Program-made: the position numbers and the translations under genes
Assembly (NCBI GenBank): GCA_028291445.1
Contig: JAQGIA010000575.1
Span: forward strand, 1-8,971
Direction of reading: 5' to 3'
Source of the DNA: Belnapia sp.
GTDB taxonomy: Bacteria > Pseudomonadota > Alphaproteobacteria > Acetobacterales > Acetobacteraceae
Length of the DNA stretch: 8,971 nucleotides
Shown here: positions 1-5,375 of the stretch, in pieces
Layout of the letters: every line of letters begins with the position of its first letter
Position numbering within the stretch: position 1 is the first letter of the stretch
The notes under the pieces: model-generated
The model's database searches: none
What the model was told of the DNA's origin: nothing
What the model saw: the letters and a program-made list of their open reading frames with translations, nothing else

Positions 1-592
1 CGCGCACTGCACCCTCGTTCGCCAGGCGCAAGCGTGTTACGCCATAGAATGACGAACTGAAATCGGCCGAATAGGCAGCCACGATCTGTCGATCGAATAC
101 AGGATCTCCACCAGCCGCTGGTATCAGGCGATAGCGAACGGTGGTCGTCACTTCCATGTTGAAGCCCGCGAACGGCTGCTTGACCTCAAGCATTTGCGCC
201 TCAAGCCGATAGGTGCCTCCGCTTGCTGCAAGCATGGCGTGCGCGAGCAGGCTACGGCGCAGAGCTTCGTTAAAATCGGCACTTGAAATCCGTGACATCC
301 AAAGAGGATTGGTTTCTTCGCCGCCAGTCACGGCGCTGACCACGACGGTTTGGCGTAGCCGGGTCAGCGAAGGAAGCAAGGTTTCCGCTGAAACAGGCGC
401 ACTCATTGCACCGGGATCGGCACCGGTTGCGCATGCACCCAAGAGAGGCAGAATGGCGGCGCAAACAATTGCTAAACCACCAAAGGAACGACCTTGACGC
501 TTGACTGAATTGCTTCGAATTGATACTATAGTGTAATCTTTATAGGCGGTGTTGATGGCGTTCCTAGTCGGGCTCGGTTTGAACTTCAGCAT
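1..592 (-). CDS. Putative lipoprotein, 3' end beyond the window (partial)
   Basis: A frame stays open without a stop from position 592 to the left edge (197 codons). A classical lipoprotein signal peptide is visible: basic residues KRQGR (about 31-35), a hydrophobic stretch, then the lipobox LLGAC with the lipidated Cys at residue 54 (codon 433-431). The mature part has alternating hydrophobic, beta-rich segments such as MEVTTTVRYRL and ends in the window with SSSFYGVTRLRLANEGAVR. I do not recognise a named family; a small envelope lipoprotein is the safe call. The start is uncertain: ATG 592 is the only ATG, GTG or TTG close upstream of the signal peptide in this frame, with a GTG further up at 613. 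It gives an unusually long 36-residue n-region and overlaps the divergent gene at 555. Base composition is lower in GC than in the cof operon. Role unknown. Confidence 0.72.
   Translation of the reverse strand, partial: MLKFKPSPTRNAINTAYKDYTIVSIRSNSVKRQGRSFGGLAIVCAAILPLLGACATGADPGAMSAPVSAETLLPSLTRLRQTVVVSAVTGGEETNPLWMSRISSADFNEALRRSLLAHAMLAASGGTYRLEAQMLEVKQPFAGFNMEVTTTVRYRLIPAAGGDPVFDRQIVAAYSADFSSSFYGVTRLRLANEGAVR
501..532 (+). promoter_or_regulatory. Possible promoter between the divergent lipoprotein genes
   Basis: TTGACT at 501-506 is followed after 17 nt by TACTAT (524-529), a fair sigma-70-like pair for the plus-strand gene starting at 555. A second hexamer, TATAGT (527-532), lies within the perfect palindrome ACTATAGT (525-532), so the same bases read as a -10-like element on both strands. 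This would fit a shared divergent promoter. It is a motif reading only; in an AT-rich patch such hexamers occur by chance. Confidence 0.3.
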
Positions 593-935
593 TGCCCTTT
601 TAGTCCTTTGCACCGTTACCGCTTGCGGCGGGCGACAGGCACGCCCCGTGGCACAACTATCACCGATAGATGACCTCCTAACATGTGATCATCTACAAGG
701 AGAATATTCCGTAAACGAAAATAGACTAAAGGATTTTATTCTGGAACGGAAACATCGTGAAAACCACAATATTGGTATAATTGTTATGGCGCCACTTGCC
801 GTGACCAGCCTTCTATTTTTAGATTTGTCGGATACTGAACGCCAGGAAGTCGAAGCTTTGAACGCTCGGAACATACGGCTGTTCGATCTTTCGCACCGCC
901 GCGATTGCCCAAATCCGGGCCTCCGTCAAAGTTAA
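555..935 (+). CDS. Small predicted lipoprotein, function unknown
   Basis: The frame encodes about 126 residues. I prefer ATG 555 over the in-frame GTG 549 and TTG 552 because AGG at 544-546 lies 8 nt upstream of the ATG. The N-terminus is a hydrophobic signal segment ending in the lipobox-like VTAC followed by GG, so the mature protein is probably lipid-anchored. The mature part has a Cys in LLTCDH, a charged, probably helical stretch (NENRLKDFILERKHRE), a hydrophobic segment (IGIIVMAPLAVTSLLFL), a second helix with ALNARNIRLFDL, and a Cys near the C-terminus (RRDCP). This layout resembles a loose class of small proteobacterial lipoproteins of unknown function. The gene is strikingly AT-rich: 43 of 120 bases at 661-780 are G or C, about 36%. 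Its stop lies 9 nt from the stop of convergent cofC. A recently acquired gene or a fast-evolving orphan are both possible. Confidence 0.65.
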   Translation: MAFLVGLGLNFSIALLVLCTVTACGGRQARPVAQLSPIDDLLTCDHLQGEYSVNENRLKDFILERKHRENHNIGIIVMAPLAVTSLLFLDLSDTERQEVEALNARNIRLFDLSHRRDCPNPGLRQS

Positions 936-944
936 GTAAGGCCT

Positions 945-1589
945 TTAAGCCAAGCCATTCTCGCGCAGGAAGGCGAGCGTCCGGGTGCCCTTGGCCTCCG
1001 GCAGCCTGACGAAGCTGGCGAGATCCGCGGGATGGTCGATATCCATCCCGATACCGGGCAGCGCCACCACCCGCGGCACGATCCCCACGGCACGGGCGGC
1101 GGCCAGGTGCGGGAAATAGCTGTCCTCCCCGAAGCGCAGCGGCACCGCCAGCGGCGGCGACATCAGCACGGCATTCGAGCCGAGTTCGTCATGCGCCGGG
1201 GCGATGGTGAAGGCGGGCGCGGTGCCATGCGCCGCAAGCACGGCCTCGATCTCGGCCGCGGTCACCGCAGGGATATCGCCGGGCATGGTCAGCACGCCAC
1301 CGGCGCCTTCGCGGGCCAATAGCCGGGCGCCGGCGACGACGCTCCCGGTATGGCCATCGCGCGCGCCCTCCGTCACCACCCGCGCGCCGAGCCGCGAGGC
1401 GAGCGCGGTGGCCCAGGGGTCGAGCGTCACCAGCATCACCCCGGCGAGGCCGCGCGCGGCGAGCAGCGCCGCCAGCACCTCGCCGATCATCACCTGCATC
1501 AGGGCGCGGCGCAGCTCGGGCGTAAGATGCGGCGAGAGGCGCTGCTTGGCGCCCTCCAGCTCCTTCACCGGCAGGATGGCCCAGATCAT
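945..1589 (-). CDS. cofC: 2-phospho-L-lactate (or analogue) guanylyltransferase CofC
   Basis: This cytoplasmic nucleotidyltransferase of coenzyme F420 synthesis couples GTP to a three-carbon phospho-acid (2-phospholactate in archaea, phosphoenolpyruvate or 3-phosphoglycerate in some bacteria) to form the GMP-linked donor used by CofD. The 214-residue length is normal for the family. Visible motifs are the N-terminal nucleotide-binding stretch LPVKELEGAKQRLSP (6-20), MPGDIPAV (102-109) with the metal-site type Asp, DELGSNAV (134-141), FGEDSYFPHLAAA (153-165) and GMDIDHPADL (181-190). It is the last gene of the minus-strand operon, starting 10 nt after the cofD stop with no clear Shine-Dalgarno sequence, so translational coupling is likely. 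Which phospho-acid it uses cannot be read from the sequence by eye. Confidence 0.93.
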   Translation of the reverse strand: MIWAILPVKELEGAKQRLSPHLTPELRRALMQVMIGEVLAALLAARGLAGVMLVTLDPWATALASRLGARVVTEGARDGHTGSVVAGARLLAREGAGGVLTMPGDIPAVTAAEIEAVLAAHGTAPAFTIAPAHDELGSNAVLMSPPLAVPLRFGEDSYFPHLAAARAVGIVPRVVALPGIGMDIDHPADLASFVRLPEAKGTRTLAFLRENGLA

Positions 1590-1599
1590 GCCGAGGAAC

Positions 1600-2511
1600 T
1601 CATGAAATCGCGGCCAGCACGGCGCGGGCGAGCGCGACCTTGTCTTCCAGGCTACGCATCAGGCTCGGCGCCCGGCTGACCTGGGCTGCGATGCCGGTCG
1701 CATCGTCGCCGGGTTCCATGAGGTAATGGGTGAGGATATCGGCATAGCGGGCGGCAGCGGCGGCGGCGCTGGGCGCCACGCCGGATTGCGCGAACATCGT
1801 CGCGGTCGGGCCCTTCACCGCCTGCCCGGCGATGATGGGGGAGACGGCGATGACTGGAGCGCCGCACCCCGCGATGGCGGCGCGCAGCCCGGGCACCGCC
1901 AGGATCGGCTCGATGCTGATGAAGGGGTTGGAGGGGCAGATCACCACGGCGCGTGGGCCGGCCCGCAGCGCGGCGAGCAGTTCCGGCTGCGGCCGGGCTG
2001 TGGTGACGCCGGCAAATTCCAGGCCGTGGAAGGCCGGACGGCACTGCTGGCGGACGAACCAGTCCTGGAAGTCGATCCAGCCGGCGTCGCTGCGGATACG
2101 GGTACGGACCGGGTCGTCGCTCATCGGCAGCAGGCGCGGCCGGATGCCGAGGCGGCGGGCGACATCGGCGGTGACGGCCGACAGCGTCTCGCCCGCCCGC
2201 AGCCGGCGGGTCCGTTCGACATGCAGCGCCAGGTCGCGGTCGCCGAGGCGGAACCAGGTCTCGCCGCCGATGCTGCCCAGCGTCTCCATGAAGGACCAGG
2301 TCTCGTCGCGCCTCCCCCAGCCCAGCTCGGTATTGTCGAGCCCGGCCAGGGCATAGGTCAGCGTGTCGATATCGGGAGAGATGCTGAGGCCGAGGTGCTC
2401 GAAGTCGTCGCCGGTATTGGCGACGATCAGCAATTCCTCGGGCGGCAGGATATGGCTGAGGCCGAGCGCCAGCTTGGCCCCGCCGATGCCGCCCGAAAGG
2501 GCGATGATCAT
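1600..2511 (-). CDS. cofD: 2-phospho-L-lactate transferase CofD
   Basis: It transfers the phospho-lactyl (or phosphoenolpyruvyl or phosphoglyceryl) group from the CofC product to the deazaflavin FO, releasing GMP and giving F420-0 or its variant. The 303 residues carry the whole CofD signature: SGGIGGAK (6-13), NTGDD (32-36), SISPDIDT (43-50), [10 protein letters not shown] (86-95), MSDDPVRT (130-137), [13 protein letters not shown] (192-204) and [14 protein letters not shown] (223-236). Its ATG overlaps the cofE stop in an ATGA arrangement (2508-2511), and GAGGA lies 9 nt upstream inside cofE. Operon membership and translational coupling are therefore well supported. No truncation or missing motif was seen. 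Confidence 0.96.
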   Translation of the reverse strand: MIIALSGGIGGAKLALGLSHILPPEELLIVANTGDDFEHLGLSISPDIDTLTYALAGLDNTELGWGRRDETWSFMETLGSIGGETWFRLGDRDLALHVERTRRLRAGETLSAVTADVARRLGIRPRLLPMSDDPVRTRIRSDAGWIDFQDWFVRQQCRPAFHGLEFAGVTTARPQPELLAALRAGPRAVVICPSNPFISIEPILAVPGLRAAIAGCGAPVIAVSPIIAGQAVKGPTATMFAQSGVAPSAAAAAARYADILTHYLMEPGDDATGIAAQVSRAPSLMRSLEDKVALARAVLAAIS

Positions 2512-3245
2512 CGGAACAGGTCCTCGGCTTCCGGCCGGATCAGTTCAGCGGCGGGATTGGGCGGGGCATCCCAGTCCAGGCCGCGGACCAGCACCACCGG
2601 CTGCGCCTCGGCGCCCTGGCCCTGCAACAGCGAGGCCGCGGCGGCGATCTCATCGGCGAAGCCGCTGATGGACACTTGCAGGATGCGGCCGAACAGGTCC
2701 GGCCGGCCACGCAGATCCCACAGCGCGGGCAATCCGGCGGCGCCGATCGCCACGCCGACGGTGCCGCGGCGCCAGGCCCGGCCGAAGCTGTCCGAGATGA
2801 CGATTGGGCAGCCGAGCCGGGCGGCCAGCGCCGCCGCCGATGCATCGGGGTCGCGCGGCAGCAGCAGCGCATGCCCCTCCTGCCCGAGGTTGGACTGATC
2901 GATGCCGGCATTGGCGGAGACGAAGCCGAGCCGGTGCTGGACGATCAGCAGCCCGGGCCGGGCGCGGACGACCCGCTGGCTTTCCGACAGCACCAATTGG
3001 ACGAAGCGCGGGTCCTTGGCGGTCCGCGCGGCCAGGGCCTCGGCTTCGGGCGTGGGCGTGACATCGGCGAGCGCGACGCTGCGGCCCTCCGCCTTGCTGA
3101 CGATCTTCTGCGCCAGCACCAGCACGTCGCCGGGAGCCAGCGCCAGCCCGGCGCGCGCCAGGCCGGTCTCGATCAGCGCAGCGAGATCATCGCCCGCCGC
3201 GACCATCGGCAGGCCGGGCAGCGCAAGCAGTTCAAGCCGGCGCAT
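2508..3245 (-). CDS. cofE: Coenzyme F420-0:L-glutamate ligase CofE (stand-alone)
   Basis: It adds L-glutamate to F420-0 using GTP and divalent metal, then extends the gamma-linked tail. The 245 residues match the single-domain CofE length. Landmarks are LPGLPMV (9-15), [15 protein letters not shown] (41-55), ANAGIDQSN (111-119) with a probable metal-ligand Asp, [19 protein letters not shown] (150-168) and [13 protein letters not shown] (195-207). The actinobacterial homologue FbiB carries an extra C-terminal FMN-binding dehydro-F420 reductase domain; this protein ends without it. The start lies 3 nt after the stop of the FGD-like gene, with no good Shine-Dalgarno sequence visible, which suggests coupled translation. 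The N-terminus at Met 1 fits other CofE proteins better than the internal Met 14. Confidence 0.95.
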   Translation of the reverse strand: MRRLELLALPGLPMVAAGDDLAALIETGLARAGLALAPGDVLVLAQKIVSKAEGRSVALADVTPTPEAEALAARTAKDPRFVQLVLSESQRVVRARPGLLIVQHRLGFVSANAGIDQSNLGQEGHALLLPRDPDASAAALAARLGCPIVISDSFGRAWRRGTVGVAIGAAGLPALWDLRGRPDLFGRILQVSISGFADEIAAAASLLQGQGAEAQPVVLVRGLDWDAPPNPAAELIRPEAEDLFR

Positions 3246-3248
3246 TGG

Positions 3249-4253
3249 TCAGCCGAAGCGGCGGCGCAGCAAGGGGGCGACCTGCTCGCCGAACAGGGTC
3301 AGGAAGCGTGCCTGATCCGGGCCGGGGGCGTGGAAGACCAGATGGTTGAAGCCGAGCGCCACATAGGTGCCGATCCGCTCGACCAGCTCCTCCGGGTCGT
3401 TCGAAACCATCCAGCGGCTGGCGGCCCGTTCGAGCGGCAGCGCATCGGCCAGGCGCTCCATCTCGGCCGGATCCTCGACCGACATTTTTTCCTCCGGCGA
3501 CAGGGCGAGGGCTGCCCAGTGGCGGGTGTCTTCCAATGCGCGCTGCTTGTCGGTGTCGAAGGAGACCTTCATCTCGATCATCCGGTCGTAGTCCGGCTTC
3601 GGCTTGCCGGCCGCTTCCAGCCCGGCGGCGACATTCGGCAGCAGCGTCTCGGTATAGAGCTCCGGCTTCTTGCCGCTGGTGCAGATAAAACCGTCGCCGG
3701 CGCGGCCGGCGTATTTGGCGACCAGGGCGCCGGCCGCGGCGACATAGATCGGCACCATCCGTTCGGGCTTGTCGTAGATGGTGGCTTTTTCGGTGCGGTA
3801 ATAGGTGCCCTCGAAGGTCACGCGTTCCTCGGACCAGAGCTGGCGCATCAGGGTCACGGCCTCCCGCATACGGGCGAAGCGCTCCTTGAATTCGGGCCAG
3901 ACGGCGCCGGTGGAGGGGACCTCGTTCAGCCCCTCCCCGGTGCCGATGCCGAGGATGACCCGGCCAGGGAACATCGCACCGAGGGTGCCGAAGGCCTGGG
4001 CGACGATGGAGGGGTGGTAGCGGAAGGTCGGCGTCATCACGCTGGTACCCATCACCAGCTTCGTGGTGCGGGCGCCGAGCGCACCGAGCCAGGCCAACGA
4101 ATAGGGCGCATGGCCATCGGTGTGCTTCCAGGGCTGGAAGTGGTCCGAGATGAAGCAGCTGTCGAAGCCGGATTGCTCGGCGAGGATGCCGAAGTCGAGC
4201 AGCTTGGAGGGGGCGAACTGCTCGGCGGAGGCCTTGTAGCCGATGGTGAGCAT
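3249..4253 (-). CDS. fgd: F420-dependent glucose-6-phosphate dehydrogenase-like enzyme
   Basis: This luciferase-like (bacterial LLM family) TIM-barrel enzyme very probably oxidises glucose-6-phosphate to 6-phosphogluconolactone while reducing F420 to F420H2. From memory of Mycobacterium tuberculosis Fgd1, long stretches match: [11 protein letters not shown] (5-15), SDHFQPW (36-42), [11 protein letters not shown] (69-79), GTGEGLNE (104-111), [10 protein letters not shown] (119-128), [17 protein letters not shown] (179-195) and [10 protein letters not shown] (302-311). Active-site counterparts are present: Asp37, His38, Trp42, Glu107 and Asn110, plus the phosphate-gripping Thr192, Lys195, Lys256 and Arg280. 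The residue after Lys256 is Met where Fgd1 has His260. Length 334 is normal. A strong AAGGA (4260-4264) overlaps the stop of the preceding gene and sets the start. A related F420-dependent sugar-6-phosphate dehydrogenase is the main alternative. Confidence 0.9.
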   Translation of the reverse strand: MLTIGYKASAEQFAPSKLLDFGILAEQSGFDSCFISDHFQPWKHTDGHAPYSLAWLGALGARTTKLVMGTSVMTPTFRYHPSIVAQAFGTLGAMFPGRVILGIGTGEGLNEVPSTGAVWPEFKERFARMREAVTLMRQLWSEERVTFEGTYYRTEKATIYDKPERMVPIYVAAAGALVAKYAGRAGDGFICTSGKKPELYTETLLPNVAAGLEAAGKPKPDYDRMIEMKVSFDTDKQRALEDTRHWAALALSPEEKMSVEDPAEMERLADALPLERAASRWMVSNDPEELVERIGTYVALGFNHLVFHAPGPDQARFLTLFGEQVAPLLRRRFG

Positions 4254-4259
4254 GATCGT

Positions 4260-4264
4260 TCCTT
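4260..4264 (-). promoter_or_regulatory. Ribosome binding site of the FGD-like gene
   Basis: AAGGA sits 6 nt before ATG 4253 and shares bases with the TAA stop (4265-4263) of the upstream oxidoreductase gene. It is the clearest Shine-Dalgarno sequence in the operon, which suggests strong independent loading of ribosomes on this gene. Confidence 0.7.
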
Positions 4265-5132
4265 ACGTATCCGCCAGCGCGGCGAACATGGCGTCGCGGG
4301 CGGCGAAATCGCCCTCGGCATGAACCGGCTGGATGCAGAGATGGGTGGCGCCGGCGGTGAAATGGGCGCGGAGCTTGGTCTTGACCGCCGCGGCATCGCC
4401 GGAGAGCACCATGGCATCGATGAAGCGGTCGCTGCCGCCATCGGCCAGATCGGCCTCGGTGAAGCCGATGCGGAGCCAGTTGTTGGCGTAATTCGGCAGC
4501 GCCATGTAACGCGAGAGCTCCTTCCGGCCGAGCGCCCGGGCACGGGCCAGGTCGGTCTCGATGCAGACCTTCTGCTCCACCGCCAGCCACTTGTCGGGGC
4601 CGAGGATGGCCGCCGCCTGGGCGGTATGCTCCGGCGTCACGTTGTAGGGGACGGCGCCGCGGGTGCGCTTGCCTGCCAGCTCCAGCATCTTCGGGCCGAG
4701 GGCGGCGAGCGCGATGGGCCATTCTTTTCCAGCATCGGCCTCGGTGGTGCCGTTCTGGATGCCGTCGAGATAGGCGCGCATGGCCGGGATCGGCTTGTCG
4801 TAGCGATGGCCCCGCAGCCCCTCGACCATCGGGATATGGCTGACGCCGAGGCCGAGGATGAAGCGGCCGCCGTTCAGCGCATTCAGCGTCGCCATGCCGC
4901 GCTGGGCGGTGAAGGCATCCCGCGCATAGATATTGGCGATGGAGCTGCCGATGTTCAGCCGGGTGGTCGAGGCCAGCAGGTGCGCGGCCAGCGAAAAAGA
5001 TTCATAGCCACGGGATTCCGGATACCAGAAGGTGCCGTAGCCCAGCCGTTCCACCTCGCGGGCCAGCGTGGCCAATTGCCCGGCGTCCAGCCGGTCGGTC
5101 GGGTACCAGATCCCGAGGCGTCCCAATTCCAT
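4263..5132 (-). CDS. Probable F420-dependent LLM-class oxidoreductase, TIGR03620-like
   Basis: This is a single-domain bacterial luciferase-like TIM barrel of about 289 residues. It is related to the TIGR03620 group (MSMEG_4141 type) of probable F420-dependent oxidoreductases, whose substrates are unknown. Visible family features are the first strand LGRLGIWYPTDRL, the GTFWYPESRGYESFSLAAHLL region, STTRLNIGSSIANIYARDA, GGRFILGLGVSHIPMVEGLRG and the C-terminal AGATHLCIQPV strand. I chose ATG 5132 over the in-frame ATG 5162 because GAGGG (5140-5144) lies 7 nt before it and because MELGRLGIW is where family members begin; the upstream ten codons look non-homologous. It is the first gene of the operon that makes F420, so F420H2 is the likely cofactor. 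Its substrate and whether it reduces or oxidises it cannot be read here. Confidence 0.85.
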   Translation of the reverse strand: MELGRLGIWYPTDRLDAGQLATLAREVERLGYGTFWYPESRGYESFSLAAHLLASTTRLNIGSSIANIYARDAFTAQRGMATLNALNGGRFILGLGVSHIPMVEGLRGHRYDKPIPAMRAYLDGIQNGTTEADAGKEWPIALAALGPKMLELAGKRTRGAVPYNVTPEHTAQAAAILGPDKWLAVEQKVCIETDLARARALGRKELSRYMALPNYANNWLRIGFTEADLADGGSDRFIDAMVLSGDAAAVKTKLRAHFTAGATHLCIQPVHAEGDFAARDAMFAALADT

Positions 5133-5139
5133 CTCATGT

Positions 5140-5144
5140 CCCTC
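5140..5144 (-). promoter_or_regulatory. Ribosome binding site deciding the start at 5132
   Basis: GAGGG lies 7 nt upstream of ATG 5132 on the minus strand. The competing in-frame ATG at 5162 has no comparable purine-rich site, so the shorter protein is preferred. Confidence 0.6.
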
Positions 5145-5286
5145 ACCCTCGCCGGCTAACATTGTCCCGGCCGGGCACGCTGTCCACCGCGGGACTGGTC
5201 TTCCCGCCCTTGGACGACTAGATCGGGTTCATCCTGGTGTCCTGCCCGCGAAATTCGCTGGAGTTCGAGCGAACGGAGCGCATCGG

Positions 5287-5355
5287 CAGGCCACTGAAAA
5301 CAATGGCTGGTGGCCTGAGAATGAAGTCCGCAGGACTTCGGAAGCAGGCCACCAG
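5287..5355 (+). repeat. Nested, mutually exclusive inverted repeats upstream of prfC
   Basis: There are three arms of one motif. CAGGCCAC (5287-5294) can pair with GTGGCCTG (5310-5317) over 8 bp with a 15-nt loop. The second arm, extended to CTGGTGGCCTG (5307-5317), pairs perfectly over 11 bp with CAGGCCACCAG (5345-5355). Inside that larger stem, GAAGTCC (5323-5329) and GGACTTC (5333-5339) make a 7-bp hairpin with a GCA loop, separated by a 5x5 internal loop. The two outer pairings compete for the same arm. The structure ends about 5 nt before the purine-rich AGAAGAGA (5361-5368) preceding the prfC GTG. It could be an mRNA leader switch, or a dispersed palindromic repeat that happens to lie here. 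Confidence 0.65.
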
Positions 5356-5375
5356 GCCCGAGAAGAGATCAGCCC

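Larger units (their letters stand above)
5133..5375. other. Divergent intergenic region between the F420 operon and prfC
   Basis: This stretch must hold promoters for both directions, but I see no convincing -35/-10 pair on either strand. It contains the palindrome CCCGGCCGGG (5166-5175), a TTCGCT/AGCGAA stem (5254-5259 with 5268-5273), and the larger inverted-repeat cluster at 5287-5355. The frames that cross it in both directions show no protein-like features and are taken as chance reading frames. Confidence 0.6.

Noticed and set aside
213..497. A plus-strand 94-codon frame in the left region
   Set aside because: The opposite strand carries a cleaner frame with a real lipoprotein signal peptide and lipobox, open to the edge. 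The plus frame shows no protein-like features.
936..944. The AAGGCCTT palindrome (938-945) between the lipoprotein and cofC stops as a terminator
   Set aside because: Only 8 bp with no loop and no T-run. It is too small to form a terminator hairpin.
3232..4722. A 496-codon frame on the minus strand covering the FGD-like gene and part of the first oxidoreductase gene
   Set aside because: It is out of frame with both real genes and very rich in Arg, His and Pro. It is a +1 or +2 shadow of the true coding frames.
2676..5159. An 827-codon open frame on the plus strand, antisense to the F420 operon
   Set aside because: It lies opposite four well-identified genes, and its residues are dominated by G, R, A, Q and D repeats typical of antisense frames in GC-rich DNA. 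It is a shadow frame.
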